Source of the DNA: Macrobrachium rosenbergii
Taxonomy: Eukaryota; Arthropoda; Malacostraca; Decapoda; Palaemonidae
Direction: 5' to 3'
DNA: 64,000 nt
NCBI RefSeq assembly: GCF_040412425.1
Contig: NC_089768.1
Span: 62,001 to 126,000, forward strand
Both the position numbers and the translations under genes were made by a program. Below, piece after piece: positions 22,450 through 33,850 of this stretch (the stretch's first letter is position 1; the number at the start of each line of letters is the position of its first letter). The notes beneath the pieces are model-generated. The model was given only the letters and a program-made list of their open reading frames with translations. It was not told the DNA's origin and searched no databases.

Positions 22450-22830
22450 ATGCTTGATTGAAGGAACCTTCGAATATGCTTGCATATTCCCGTCACATGG
22501 TGTGTCTGCTTACGGATTCACCGATTGAGGAAGAGGCGCACACCTGTAAGACTCTATCTTGAAGATGTGGGACCGAGACGATTAGTGCCTTCTCATCACC
22601 ATCCTGGGCTCAAGACAGCCTTCTGGCCTTATGAGAATTCAGGATGAGTTTTGCAACACTCAGTGGTTTCGTTGAACAACAAACCACAGTAGTGGACAAG
22701 AGGCAATCGTTTTTTCCTCCTGTTTCATCTGTCGACATTTGCAGGTACTCGAGTGTTCTATAGCGCACTTGACAGCTCAATTAGCCAGATGCATTCCTGG
22801 TGGGGATGTATTGGTAGGCAAGCCTGGCCT
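22450..22830 (+). pseudogene. RNase H remnant, DIRS-A copy 2
   Basis: Matches the RNase H region of copies 1, 3 and 4. The nucleotides coding NNKTTVV in copy 1 (AACAACAAAACCACAGTA) are here AACAACAAACCACAGTA at 22675, one base shorter and so out of frame. The stretch after it is also shortened. The RT palm that should precede it is absent. Confidence 0.65.
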
Positions 22831-23249
22831 CGGGTTTGTGTGATCGGGACGGAACATGCTGCTCACTCTTTCTTCAAAAGATTCATGAAGAGATTGCTTG
22901 ACTGAGAAATCCCTACTGTCTGTCTGTTGCCTCCCTGCACAAGTGAGTAGTTTTATCTCGCTCTCGCTCCTTCATAGCAGACCCAGGGGCCGCTCTGTTG
23001 AGGCATGCTGTCTTTTTGGGAAAAAGGCTACGTTTTTCCCTCCTCATTTGTCTTTTTCAACCAGGGGTTCAGTAGCATTGCTCAGGTGTGCAGACAAATG
23101 CTGTAAGACTTCGTCTGTTTTGCTCGAGAAGAATTCTGTTGACCAACCTCCTGATTTACAGACAAATGCTGGAGGCAGTACATCCCTCTGTGTTCAGGAC
23201 TGATAGACCTTCCAGCTTTCATTGAGCAGAGGCTTCTCCTTGACCCAAC

Positions 23250-24260
23250 CTCCTATAGCTGGATATCTCTTGAAGTCCTCTGCAACACTCCCAGGGACTG
23301 GAGCCATCTTCGCTGGTGGGTGCCGTTGCAGAACTCCCTCTCAGGTCAGAGTCACTCTTCAAGTCTGGACTTCCTCGTCTTCTCTGCCGAGGGTTGTTTC
23401 TTTCTCCTTCATTTGTGAAGAACGTAGGTCCTTGCGACCTAGTCTTTTATCTGAAGTAGCTTTCTTTTCCTCAGTCAAGATTTAGCTATGGATGAGAAGC
23501 TTCTTTGGTCTTGCTGTCCCAGGGAACTGTTCCCTGGATGGCATGTGACTCGTTTACGGTTCCTGTCCGTGCTCTGCATGCACCCTTATGAGAGTCGTTG
23601 GATAGAGATGTGCCCTCGTAGGACCATCTCTCATCTCGCTCTGGCCTTGGCGTAGATGATGGAAGAATAGGTGAAGAGGATCAATACCTCGACTCCTCGG
23701 ATGTCATAGGTGAACTCCAAATCCTTCGGCATCTATTGTTGGGTTCGAGTCATCCTTGTTCCCCTCCTCCTTGGACTTTGTATCGATTATGCAGATCATT
23801 CGTTACTTTGTCCTATTAGGGAGCTGTGGTACTTTCCGAAAAGGCTCGATACTGCTAACCTGGATGTCGTCGACATTTTCGTTAGTACTCTCTCTCCCAA
23901 GGAAGAAGTATCTAAGGACACATCTTTCTCCTGGCTTTGTGAAGCGATCGAAGGAGGTACTCAGCAGCTGACGAAGATGATACCAGTACCTTCCACCCGA
24001 GAGCTCATGAAGCCGATGGCTTGGTCCATCCCTCGCATCCTGGAAGTTTCTGTCGGGCTGGAAGCAAGACGTGGTCTCATAGACCACACTCTTGTCTTCC
24101 TGTGGTCTTGCCCACAGGCCCTTGGAACGTTTTTTCCTTGGCCCTGTGGTGACTGCTCAACAAGTTGTGTTTCCTTACCCGGCTCCTTCAAGAGGACGAA
24201 TAGCATCTCGCGTAAGGTGTTGGTTCTGGAAGTGAGAAGGATGCCAAGAGTGACTGGACT
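23250..24260 (+). pseudogene. Tyrosine recombinase remnant, DIRS-A copy 2
   Basis: Aligned to the recombinase of copy 5. The box I Arg position near 23655 reads Met, in a frame that also carries a stop (ALA-stop-MMEE). Box II near 24002 reads RAHEADG, so His is kept but the final Arg is Asp. A 227-codon open stretch (23710-24393) crosses this region and carries SPKEEVSKDT, but it shifts frame against the recombinase and is not an intact enzyme. Confidence 0.65.
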
Positions 24261-24714
24261 CTCTTCCTCCTCCTTCCCTGTCCTTCTGCTTCTCCTCCTT
24301 CGGGATGAGAATAGGACTCCAACCAACACGTGCTGGACCTGGCGCTGGTGTGGTAAGGCTACACATCAAGCACCTGTTCCATTTTTCTCCTAGAATCATA
24401 GAAGCAATTCCTCTCCTTCCTCTAGCAAGGGGAGGAAGGAGAGTCTGGCAAAAAGGGAAACCGTATCTCAGCTTTCCCTTACTGCCTCCGACTCTAGATT
24501 CTTCCAGCCTATTTCGTATGAGTCACTTTTCCTCACTCATGCGAAAAGGTCCAGTATCTGACATTTGATCTTCCAGTTCATACACTCCGATCAATATGTC
24601 AGAGGCTCGGGTACTCCTCCTCACTCTTTCAACCAGGAGTAGCAGCTCAGGTGTGCAGAACTCCAGTCAGTTCAGGAGACTCACTCAGATTCCTCCCTCC
24701 AACAGTGAGTCTTC

Positions 24715-24820
24715 CTAATGTAAAAGACCGAGGGTTTGTATATCGTGTCGGAGCAAATCACAGTTTTTGAAAATAAATTGTATTTTCCTAACTATACAAA
24801 CCTGAGGTCCTTTACATTAC
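24715..24820 (+). repeat. Internal complementary region, DIRS-A copy 2
   Basis: Begins CTAATGTAAAAGACCGAGGG and passes through TATATCGTGTCGGAGCAAATC to CCTAACTATACAAACC. The first half is complementary to the left outer end at 18071-18160 and the second half to the right outer end at 24985-25044. Confidence 0.85.
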
Positions 24821-24867
24821 ATATTATGCCCACCTCATGCCACCCCTCCATCTGAACCTGGACCAAA

Positions 24868-25044
24868 AGGCAAACTGGAGTGCTTAGATCCGGGCAGGCG
24901 GGTATTCCCGCCTACTTTGCAGTAGTTACTGCCTAACCACCTTGCTCAAGAGTTTAACAGTAATTTCCAGCCTACGCTGAATGTAAATCCTAATGTAAAG
25001 GACCTCAGGTTTGTATTGTTAGGAAAAATACAATTTACTTTCAA
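24868..25044 (+). repeat. Right inverted terminal repeat, DIRS-A copy 2
   Basis: Complementary to the left repeat of the same copy. It includes GGCGGGTATTCCCGCCTAC and TTACTGCCTAACCACCTTGC. It ends in TACAATTTACTTTCAA, where it meets the left side of copy 5 and lacks the final AAATTGTGATTT. Confidence 0.85.
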
Positions 25045-25207
25045 GGTGGTTAGGCAGTTAACTACCGTCCGGAAGGCGGGAGTACCGCCTGCCCAGATGT
25101 AAACATTCCAATTTGCTTTCAGCCGTTGTTGACTGCGGACATTGTTTCTCGCTCTCTGCCCGACAGTTGAGGTTTTTCCCGGAGGGAAATCTCCTTTTGT
25201 TTTTTGC

Positions 25208-28200
25208 TAGTATGAATGTTGATAAGCCCTTCAAGCCCTCCTATCCCCAGCATGTGTCTCCTGGGGTAGGAGGCAAGAAATGTCATACCTTTAGATTTAG
25301 CGTTGACACGGACCCACAAACCCTCTGTACACTTGCAGGGGAATGCGTGTTCGTGCGCTTGTGCCTTTGTTTCTTTCAGTGTTGTTCCTGGTCTTCCGAG
25401 CAATGGAGGAAGTTTGAAGGAGGAGGAGACGCCTATCCCACCAAGGAATCGTCCGAGGGTAATGCCCCCAACGACTCCTGTGGTGGCTGATCCGTCAGGG
25501 TCATTTCTCCTTCCCAGCAAACTTCCTCTTCGTACTGCCTCTCCCTTGGGTGAGGACTCCCCCTCCCCTTCCTCATTCGTTTCATTGGGTGTGGAAAGGT
25601 TCAGGAGCAGTTGCTCAGGACATCCTCTCTGGGGCCTCTTCTCCAAAATGGAGAATTTCTTCCCAAATGCAAGTAGAGTTTTTTACCCGACTTTATCCTC
25701 AGGTTTGGGGGTGGAAGCATCTTCTGTTGGCCAGGTACCCGATCTGACATCTCCCAGGCTGTCACACTTGTCTGGTGCCCCGGTGACAGTCCAAACAGCC
25801 ACCGCTTCCACCACCATGACTGTCACCGTGTCTTCTTTTGGCAAGCTGCCTGTGACGGTGGCCTTGCACCTCGACACCCAGGTTTCGGCCGCGCCTGCCA
25901 CATTGCACTCCGTGCTGCTGCCTCCTGGGTTCCTGGCCCTGTTGTCCCTGCCAGGCCCCTCGCACATGGTGATGTCATCAGCGCCCTACGTGACTATGCC
26001 TGCTCCTGTTGTTGCTGACCCACGCTCGTTGTTGACCACAGTTTCGGCTCCTCACTTCCCTGACACTTGGCCTGGCCTGGCTCCCCGTGCGACACCCATG
26101 CCTCTGACCCTGGCTTTGCCCCTGGGCCCTCCTGGCTCCCGTGTTGCTGTATCTGCCCTGGTAGCTGCTGGTCCGAGCACCATCTCATTTGAGGACTTGC
26201 CTGCTTCAAAAGTGGCCCCTGGTTGCTCCTGTGCCTTTTGCTGCTCCTTTGTGGTTTGGGACTTGACTCAGATCCTGAGGAAGATGGCAAAGGAGAAGTC
26301 GAAGAAGAGATCGAGGAAGGTGTCATCGTCTTCGTCTTCATCTTCATCATCGTCGTCGTCTGCTGCCTCTTCTTCCTCTTCTCCTTCCGAGGCTTCCCAG
26401 CCAAGGAAGAAGCAGCCTGCCTCTCCCCCCCCCCAAAGAAGTCTCGCACTGAGACCTCTAAGGGACTGCCTCCTCCCACAGGGAAGGCAGTGGGATCTCT
26501 CGCTGGCTCTTCCCGATCCACAGATCATGGAGCTGCTGCGCTGACCCCCAGGTCTGTCGTATCGGGAGCCAAGGACGCGCAGACCATGGTTCGCACTCCC
26601 CCTGCTGCGCCCAAGAAGCCTGCTTTTAAAGCCAGTGGGTCCGTGTTGGACACTTGCTCATCTGAAGTTGCTCCAAAAGACTTTGTGGGAGAAAGAGACT
26701 CTTTCGGGCATGCAGGTGCCTCTCTCTTCCTGCTGGTACTTTTTCTAGTACCAAGCCAGGTTCCCAGGAAGGTGCACCTGCCCCTCAAGAATGGACACCT
26801 GGAGAAGCAGAGAAGAGGTCCCCTGCTCAGTTTTCTCGAGAGGCTTCGTCCTCGAAGAAGACTGGGGTGTGTCAAGAGGACAGTGCAAGTTCGCACCAGC
26901 CAGCCACGTGCTGGACTCCTCCCAGTCCCTGGCCACATATGCGCAGCCAGCCTGGCTCGGGGTAGGCGAGCACACGGCTCAACTCACGAGCCGCTCAGCT
27001 CTCCTTGGGAGACAGCTTCGCCCACGCGAAAGCACTCTCCTCGACCCCAGGCTGCCGTCACCACTGTGGGTTCGTGACCACTTCCGGCCCACTGCCCCTG
27101 TTAGTTCTGCCAGCAGGGCCAGTGGGAGTGCCCGATCCTCCTCGCCTGTCCCCTCTACCTCCTGGGTTCCTTCCAGGGGGTGCTAGTTGGACAGGAAGAA
27201 CTTTGGCTAGTTGTCTCCCCAGAGTTCTACCTCGGGGGTGTACGTGCCTGGCTCAGTCCTCAGTTCGACCAGGTCTTACCCCCGCATGGTGCAGGAAGGA
27301 TCACAGGGGTCTGCCAAGGGTCTCCCTCCTGCCGGGAGAGCGGATCGGTAGGACCCCACTCTGGAAGGACTCGAGGGTCCTCTTCCCCAGGATGCGGACA
27401 CCCCCGAGATACAGAGGACGTTTGCTGAGGTAATTGCGCTGATTCGTCAGCACAATGACCTCAGGAAAGGGACCACGGCCTCATCTGTGGATCGTCCGTC
27501 ACGCCTCAAATCCTACTGGGGACCCAAGATGGAACCCAAGGCTTCGGTGGGGCTGCCGTGATCCATGCTTGCCGAGGGGGTACTCAATCAGGTGAATGAT
27601 CTTGTGTCTGGGCAGGACAATTCTCTCCGATCGAACCTCTCGGACAAGCTCCTTCTCCCCCCCCCCTGCCTCGCCAGAAGCATTTCTATGCACCGTCGGA
27701 GAGGTCGTTGCTGCGTAAACAGGTTGACCCAGACCTGGTTCGTCTGGATCCGGGTCTCTCGTTGCAGCAACTTACTGCAGAGAGCATCTCCCTCTCTCAG
27801 CAAGAAGCCACAACCCTGGAAGCCACCGCCATGGTGGCCTTCCAGGCAGTCTCCTGGCTTGATCTGTGGTCCTTGACAGTATCCAAGGTGGCTGTTTCCT
27901 CGGGCGCTATCGTATCCAGGGAGGACTCCGCCTTTGGGAGACAATGCCAGTCTGGAGGTAGGGCGTTTCCTACCTCGCCCACCAGACGGCAAACCTGTGG
28001 GCTAACGTGGTCCTGAAGTGAAGGGATGCCATTTTTTTCTCGCTTCTCCAGGTCTGTGGGGCCCGAGTCAGCATTGACCTTGCGGAATGGACCGCTACTG
28101 GGTTCTGCCCCTCTCTTCGCTAGAGAGTTGGTGGACGCTGCGATGGACAAGCGCCGGGCCGATGACAGTGACCGGCTTGTCCACCAGGCAGTAGCCAAGA

Positions 28201-28480
28201 CCTCTTGGTCTTGGCGTTCCACTGCAGCCAGGCCCTTGGGGTCAGGGTAGCTCTTCCTCGGCCCCTAAGAAGTCCCAGTCTTCAAAGGGATCCCGTGGAA
28301 ACACCCAGCCTCCTTCCTGTAAAACGGGTGGGTCTTCCCGCCCCTTTCAGCCCACTTTCCAATCCGGAAAAGGGGGCACGGGGAAAAAGAAGGGGAAACG
28401 CTAGGGGTGGTGTTCCCCCCCCAAATGCTGCCAAAGGTTTGGGGGGGGGTGCCTGTCGAGCTATTGGGCAACATGGCAGC
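25208..28480 (+). pseudogene. DIRS-A copy 5 Gag (frame-broken)
   Basis: Begins near 25210 with MNVDKPFKPSYPQ, the same start as copy 6 at 59273. A cysteine-rich N-terminus, intact in copy 6, is frameshifted here after GKKCHTFRFSV. A 413-codon open stretch (25303-26544) then covers a Pro/Ala/Ser-rich middle, a basic KEKSKKRSRK cluster and a poly-Ser tract of about 13 residues, consistent with a nuclear, nucleic-acid-binding Gag. Further Gag sequence, IQRTFAEVIALIRQHND, lies in another frame near 27410-27465. It ends before a Gly-rich low-complexity stretch at about 28430. The product in an active element would package element RNA. Confidence 0.65.
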
Positions 28481-28503
28481 AACACAGAGCTGAGACCTGG
28501 ATA

Positions 28504-29360
28504 GTGGATGTCCTTCGGGAGGGATATTTACTGCCCTTCGAGTCTCGGCCTCCCCTCACCTACACTCCGGTCCGTCTCCGTACATACATCTCAGGAACTC
28601 CAAAGGACTCCGCAGTGCAGCAAGAAGTGCAAGCCATGCTGAGCAAGGGTGCTGTGGAAGTCGTATCGGACCAGTCTTCAGGCTCTTACAGCCGTGTCTT
28701 CCTCATGAGAAAAAGTCATCCATGAGGGAGAACGACTTCATGCTTATGGTGGACTTGAAGGATGCACATTTCCAAATACCCATTCATCTGTCCTGTTGCA
28801 AGTACCTCCACTTTATCCTCGGGGAGATGGTCTTCCAATCCAGGGCACTCTGCTTCGGGCTCTCGACCGCTCCCCAGGTATTCACGAGAGTCTTCTCTCT
28901 TGTGTCAGCTTGGGCCCACTCGCATGGGATACATCTATTGAGGTGTCTCGACGACTAGCTCTTCCTGGTGAGCTCCCACTCACAGTTGCTGCAGGACAGG
29001 GATCGACTCCTCGAGTTTTGCCGCAATCTTGGGATCATGGTGAATCTCCAGAAGTCAGATCTCACCCCCAAGCAGAGGGTAAAGTACCTGGGCATGCTGA
29101 TAGACACGGTAGCAGCAAAAGTCTTTCCCTCGGACTCTCTTATCAGCAGGTTCAGGCAGGCAGCACAGCTGTTCCTGTCATGCAAGGAGCAGCCAGCCCT
29201 GCAATGGCAAGTCGTCATCGTTCACCTGTTGTCGCTGGAGAAGCTGGTACCTCATGAGCGTCTGCATTTGCATTCTCAACAATGGAGACTGAAGACATAT
29301 TGGCCCCAGTCCCGAGACCCCCAGTCCTTTCTCATCCCTCTTTCCGAGGAGGTGAGAGAG
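28504..29360 (+). pseudogene. DIRS-A copy 5 reverse transcriptase (damaged)
   Basis: First segment (28504-28725) carries the fingers start, 'LPFESRPPLTYTPVRL' to 'SYSRVFLMRKSHP', then stops. The next frame (from 28722) reads 'LMVDLKDAHFQIPIH', which is RT motif A with its catalytic Asp, then 'ALCFGLSTAPQVFTRVF' (motif B) and LRCLDD at about 28936-28955, motif C with both Asp residues. The Trp expected after LDD is a TAG stop. The usual segment between fingers and motif A, about 40 residues in DIRS RTs, appears deleted at 28722. Thumb sequence follows to about 29360 (VNLQKSDLTPKQRVKYLGM). A reverse transcriptase by clear motifs, inactive as it stands. Confidence 0.85.
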
Positions 29361-29399
29361 GACCTCCACTGGTGGATGGACGACAGGAACCTTTTAATA

Positions 29400-29820
29400 G
29401 AAGTATCCCAACATACTCCCCCTCCAGACATGCTGCTGTTCTCAGACGCATCGACTGAGGGATGGGGCGCACACCTGGAGGAGTTGCTGACTTCGGGAGT
29501 GTGGCACCGAGATGACAAGCACCTTCACATCAACATCCTGGAACTCAAGGCAGCCTTCCTGGTTCTCCAAGAGTTCCAGGATCGAATGATGGGACACTGT
29601 GGTACTGATGAGCGACAATACCACGGTAGTGACATACGTCAACAAGCAGGATGGTCTAGTATCCCTCCTGCTCCACCAATTGACAATGCAGGTGCACGAG
29701 TGGGCCGTGGCTCACTCAGTAGAGCAGTCAGCCAGGTACATTCCAGGCAAGAGGAATGTCGTGGCAGACAAGCTCAGCCACCAGAATCAGGTGATAGGAA
29801 CCGAATTGTCCCTTCACTCG
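29400..29820 (+). pseudogene. DIRS-A copy 5 RNase H
   Basis: Follows the RT in the same frame. It reads 'LLFSDASTEGWGAHLEE' (first catalytic Asp), then 'HINILELKAAFLVLQEF' (Glu), shifts frame near 29595-29610, and continues 'LMSDNTTVVTYVNKQDG' (Asp) and 'YIPGKRNVVADKLSHQ' with the last Asp. All four acidic positions are present across the two frames, so apart from the shift the domain looks well kept. Confidence 0.85.
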
Positions 29821-30128
29821 GAAATGACGGAAAGGTTATTCGACCTGTGGGGGCGTCCAGTCATCGATCTGGCACAACAGAAAACTCCAGGACTTCTGCT
29901 CTGTCATGCCGGACCCATGGGCCGCTGCGGAGGACGCGTTCCAGCACCCGTGGGACAACCTCGACGTTTACACCTTTCCTCCCTTCTGTCTGATTCGCCG
30001 AGTGATCAGCCAAGCGATGATCACTCCGAATCTCGGAATGATTTTGGTGGTACCCACCATTTGATATCCCAACCTGCTAGCTCTCCTCTCTGAGGTGCCA
30101 AGAGAGATCCCCCCTGGCCCAACCTGCT

Positions 30129-31235
30129 GTGTCAACCCCACGTGGAGCGATACCACCAGGCAGTGCAGTCCCTGTGTCTTCACGTCTGGAGGTTATCCAC
30201 CATCTCCTGCGAGCGAGAGGCTTTTCGCGTCGCGCAGCAACGGAGATGGCCAGGTACCTCAGACGATCCTCCGCAGCGGTATACCAGGAGAAATGGTCCG
30301 TCTTCTGTGGTTTGTGTCGTGAACAGGGTATTTCTCTGGTCAGAGCTACTGTTCAGCAGGTCACGGACTTCCTCGTCTTCCTTCGCCGAGAGAAGCTTCT
30401 CTCCGTTTCAGCTGTAAAAGGCTACCGCGCCGCACTCGGCCTAGTCTTGAAGCTGATAGGAGCAGACATCTCTTCCTCCTTTGAGATCTCCCTACTGATG
30501 AGAAGCTTTGAAAGGTCTTGCCCACCCAGGGATCTTAGGCCCCCTGGATCGGATGTGACTCTCGTTCTAAGGAGCCTGACTCGTGCAACCATACAAGCCT
30601 CTACGAGAGTCATCAGACAGGGATCTGACCCTCAAGACCATCTTCCTGATGGCCCTGGCATCAGCAAAGAGAGTTGGCGAACTACAAGGACTTTCCTTCG
30701 TTGTTAAACGCTCGAGGGGATGGGGATCAGTTACGCTTGATTTCATAGCGAAGACTCAGAATCCTTCAGTCCCTGATGCACAGTTTGAGTCCTTCACGAT
30801 CCCCTCCCTAGAGGACTTTGTAAGTAATGAACCAGACGAGATGCTACTGTTTCCTGTTAGAGTTCTGTGGCGCTATCTTAAGAGGACTTGACATCTCCGG
30901 CCTGAGTGTCGATGACTCTTCGTTAGTACTGGCTCGACCAAGAAAGAAGTGTCCAAGAGCACCATCTCTTTCTGGCTTCGTGAGTCGATAAGGAGAGCGT
31001 TTTCTGCTGCTTGAGTAGATGACACTGGTACTCCTCGTCCGAGAGCTCACGAAGTCTGCAGCATTGGTCCATCCCTCGCATTCCAGAAGAACATGTCGTT
31101 TCTGCAGGTGCTGAAGGCAGGTGTGTGGTCCCAACAGACCACCTTCACCTCCTTCTACCTCCTGGATGTTGTTCACAAGTCCTTGGACACTTTTTCCTTG
31201 GGTCTTGTGGTGGCTGCTCAACAAGTTGTGTAACT
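30129..31235 (+). pseudogene. DIRS-A copy 5 tyrosine recombinase (frame-broken)
   Basis: The N-terminal SAM-like part is open from 30129 and includes 'VTDFLVFLRREKLLSVSA' and 'VKGYRAALGLVLKLIGAD'. After a frameshift near 30590 the catalytic half reads 'LKTIFLMALASAKRVGEL', giving the box I Arg, and runs to about 30890. A further frame contains RAHEVCS at about 31043, so box II keeps His but Arg is Cys. The C-terminal 'TTFTSFYLLDVVHKSLDT' carries the presumed nucleophilic Tyr. In an active element this enzyme integrates the circular DNA. Here two frameshifts and the Arg to Cys change disable it. Confidence 0.8.
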
Positions 31236-31777
31236 TACCCGGCTCCTCTAACAGGACAGGTTGCATCTCGCCTAAGATGTACAGTTGTGATTGGAAGAAT
31301 AAATGTGGAGTGACTGGCCTCTCTTCTTTCTCCCCATCCTTGCTCTCTTCCCACGGGCAGAGAGCGGACATGCTGTTACATGCTGGATCTGGTGGTTGAT
31401 GCAGGTAAACACCCAATGGGAGCTCCCATTCTATTTTCCATTCAGGTTTACGAGTATAGAAGCAACTCCACTCCTTCCCCTTGCAAGGGGAGGAAGGAGA
31501 CCATGACAATAAGACAAACCGAGTGCTTGTGATTTCCTTACTGTCATCGGACTCCAAGTTCTTCCTAGCCTACTTTGCATGAATTGATGATTCCTCTTTC
31601 ATGCAAAGGGACCCAGATGTCTGACAATTGATCCCACGTTTCTTACAACCCGATCATTTGTCAGAGACAGTTTTCCCTTCCTCATTCTATCAACCAGGAA
31701 AGGAAGACAAGGTGTGGTAAATTCCGGTCAGTTCATAGAGACTCACTCAGAATCCTCCCTCCAACCAGTAAGTCTTC

Positions 31778-31886
31778 CTGATGTAAAGGACCAAGGGTTT
31801 GTATATTGTGTCGGAATAAATCACAATTTTTAAAAGTAAATTGTATTTTTCCTAACTATACAAACCCAAGGTCCTTTACATTACAT
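31778..31886 (+). repeat. Internal complementary region, DIRS-A copy 5
   Basis: CTGATGTAAAGGACCAAGGG through TATATTGTGTCGGAATAAATC, then AAAGTAAATTGTATTTTTCC to GGTCCTTTACATTACA. The first half predicts a left end (GATTT-ATTCCGACACAATATAC) that is no longer present at 25042, and the second half matches the right end at 32055-32124. Confidence 0.85.
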
Positions 31887-31924
31887 TTCATGCCCACCTC
31901 ATGCCACCCCTCAATCTGATAACT

Positions 31925-32124
31925 GGGCCAAAAGGCAAATTGGAATGTTTACATCCGGGCAGGCGGTACTCCCACCTCCCGGATGGTAGTTAACTGCCTA
32001 ACCACCTTGTTCGAAAGTTCAACGGCCATTTCCAGCCTACGCTGAAAGTAATTCCTGATGTAAAGGACCTCAGGTTTGTATAGTTAGGAAAAATACAATT
32101 TACTTTTAAAAACTGTGATTTTTT
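31925..32124 (+). repeat. Right inverted terminal repeat, DIRS-A copy 5
   Basis: Contains TTAACTGCCTAACCACCTTG and CCAGCCTACGCTGAAAGTAA. It ends TACTTTTAAAAACTGTGATTTTTT. Complementary to 25045-25120 as far as that shortened left end extends. Confidence 0.85.
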
Positions 32125-32559
32125 GATGGTGGTACAAGGGTTTCCTTTGATGAAAACTAATAAATTATAGGCTACGAAGATTAGCCTACCAGTAACTTCA
32201 CGATGAGCCTATGGTAGGTAGCCAAATGTTTTTGCCTCGAGAATGACAATAAAAAAAACGATATTATAGTCCGTGTGATGTTTTGTTAGGGTTGGTTGTA
32301 GTTAAGCATAACTGCTCAGGCTATACTTAGCCATCCCGCAAAAGAAAATTGTTCTACCTCAATATATATACTGTACAGCAATAAAAGAAGAGAAAAATCA
32401 TATTAAAATAGCAAAAAAATTTCCTTATTTGAATGATTCTTCTGATTCCTCTAATATAGAAGGAAGGTGTGAGTCTTAAACAACATTATGTCTATAGTAA
32501 CAATAAGGCCCTCAAAAATGGAGAAATTGGATGCAAGGGAAAAAATGAAAAAACATGTT
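32125..32559. other. AT-rich sequence without recognisable genes
   Basis: Lies between the right end of copy 5 and a solo DIRS-A left end. A few short A runs and a TA run, no supported feature. Confidence 0.5.
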
Positions 32560-32885
32560 TGTTACGACACGATATACAAACGTTGGTCCTTTACATTAGG
32601 AATTACTTTCAGCGTAGGCTGGAAACGGCCGTAAAACTCTCGAGCAAGGTGGTTAGGCAGTAACTACCGCCAGGTAGGCGGGAAATACCCGCCTGCCCGG
32701 ATGTAAACATTCCAGTTTGCTTTCGGCCGTCATGCGTTGCAGACGGGTTTTCAGTTCTCTCTGCCTGACTGTCGTTAAGCTCTTATTATCCCAGTGGGAT
32801 CTTTCTGTATTTTTGTTTATATATATATGTGTTTGATATTTATTAATACAGACCCACGATTTGTGATAACCTTGCATATGTTAAG
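32560..32885 (+). repeat. Solo DIRS-A left end (ITR plus leader)
   Basis: TTGTTACGACACGATATACA at 32560 begins a complete left repeat, with the intact hairpin GGCGGGAAATACCCGCC and GTCATGCGTTGCAGACGG. It continues with the leader to TTGTGATAACCTTGCATA and then leaves the family at about 32885. No element body follows. It is the nearest intact equivalent of the altered left end at 33621. Confidence 0.8.
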
Positions 32886-33620
32886 GATCTTTTTCCTCTG
32901 TTGTATGTTTTTAGTCTCTCACTTCTTACCTTGATTTCCTCTAGATGTGTCCTCGATGTATCGCTACCTACTGTGATGTGATAACTCTTCTAGTTTAATT
33001 ATCTTTAAGCATTGATATCTCTCAGGAAGCGTATAGAGATAGGCGGAAATATTGTAATTTCTTCACTTTTATTAGTATCTAGTGTTATAAAGATCAGTAC
33101 AAAATTAACAGGTTACAGTGGTATAAAACAGAAAATCACTCTGGAGTAATTAACTTGACTCAGTCTATATGGGGAACACGAAGGGAGAATACTCTCCCTT
33201 GAGGGGCACAGTTCTAATCTGCTCTCTCCTGTCGATCTCCAGCCTGTTGAACACCTGGAATTCTTGTTATCTGCAACTTCCACCTCCTCCTAGTCCTATT
33301 GGAAGGATTTATCAGCAAGGCCTCCCCTTCAAATAGTTGATTGGAAGGACTGTAGTGGGTGTGATTCAAATCTCTCCTTAGAGGACTTGATTGGAGGTGA
33401 TCTTAGGAGGGTGTGTGAAAGACCCCTCCCTAGTATGTTTGATTGGAGGGTGTGCGAAGTACATCACTTTGTCCAGCCCCAATTTCCTGGAATTTCCATG
33501 AAAAACACCTCCTGTGAATTGGGTTTATAGAACTGGCTGTTGTAAGTTTTTGGCTGTGCTGACTCATGATTTGGTTAACTTAATCGCGAGGTAAGCTACT
33601 TTCACTTTTTATGAAAGTTT
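32886..33620. other. Unclassified sequence between two DIRS-A left ends
   Basis: No open frame with known domains. Contains three GATTGGA-containing segments near 33340-33450 and ends against the altered left end of copy 3. Origin unknown. Confidence 0.4.
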
Positions 33621-33850
33621 TTGTTCCGAACAATATAAAACTTGCTCACTGTTCATTAGAAGGTCCTGCCTCGATCAGCGTATCTGAAACACGGCCGTAA
33701 CAAACTTTTAGCAAGGTGTTATCACTGTTCTCTCTGCCTCCTTCTTTATTCTTCGTACTCTCTCCTGCTCTCTCTCTAAACATTCTCAGTTTGCTTTCTC
33801 TCTCTCTCATCTTGCTCTCTGTTTTGTCTCTCTCTCTGCCTGACTGTCGT
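33621..33850 (+). repeat. Altered left inverted terminal repeat of DIRS-A copy 3
   Basis: Flanking anchors match the normal left end: TTGTTCCGAACAATATAAAA, ATCAGCGTA, CACGGCCGTAA, AGCAAGGTG, CAGTTTGCTTT and TGCCTGACTGTCGTTAAGCT. The segments between them, which in 32560-32885 include the GGCGGG-CCCGCC hairpin and CCCAGTGGGAT, are replaced here by CT-rich strings such as TCTCTCTCTCTC. Confidence 0.7.

Larger units (their letters stand above)
18071..25044 (+). mobile_element. DIRS-A copy 2, full-length RT-less DIRS-like element
   Basis: Complete from left inverted repeat (18071-18290) to right inverted repeat (24868-25044), about 7.0 kb, with an internal complementary region at 24715-24820. 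In order it contains a gag-like region with a tandem repeat (19351-19750), RNase H remnant (about 22450-22830) and recombinase remnant (about 23250-24260). The gag landmark (22002) to RNase H landmark (22675) spacing is 673 bases, almost the same as copy 3 (674). No domain has an intact frame. The right end is joined at a CAA microhomology to the shortened left end of copy 5. Confidence 0.85.
25042..32124 (+). mobile_element. DIRS-A copy 5, DIRS-like element with Gag, RT, RNase H and recombinase
   Basis: About 7.1 kb. The extreme left end is missing: it starts at CAAGGTGGTTAGGCAG, about 90 bases inside the normal end, joined to copy 2. It then shows Gag (25208-28480), RT (28504-29360), RNase H (about 29400-29820), tyrosine recombinase (30129-31235), internal complementary region (31778-31886) and right inverted repeat (31925-32124). 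No methyltransferase domain of the kind found in some DIRS elements is recognisable between RNase H and the recombinase. Several frame breaks make it inactive, but all domains are readable. It is the reference for the RT-less copies. Confidence 0.85.

Noticed and set aside
25994..26521. Antisense 175-codon frame opposite copy 5 Gag
   Set aside because: Shadow of the Pro/Ser-rich Gag frame; no recognisable domain.
29800..30130. Possible methyltransferase domain between RNase H and recombinase, as in some DIRS elements
   Set aside because: The segment reads like the ordinary post-RNase H linker (LFDLWGRPVIDL and following). No Asp/Asn-Pro-Pro-Tyr/Phe methyltransferase motif is seen there.
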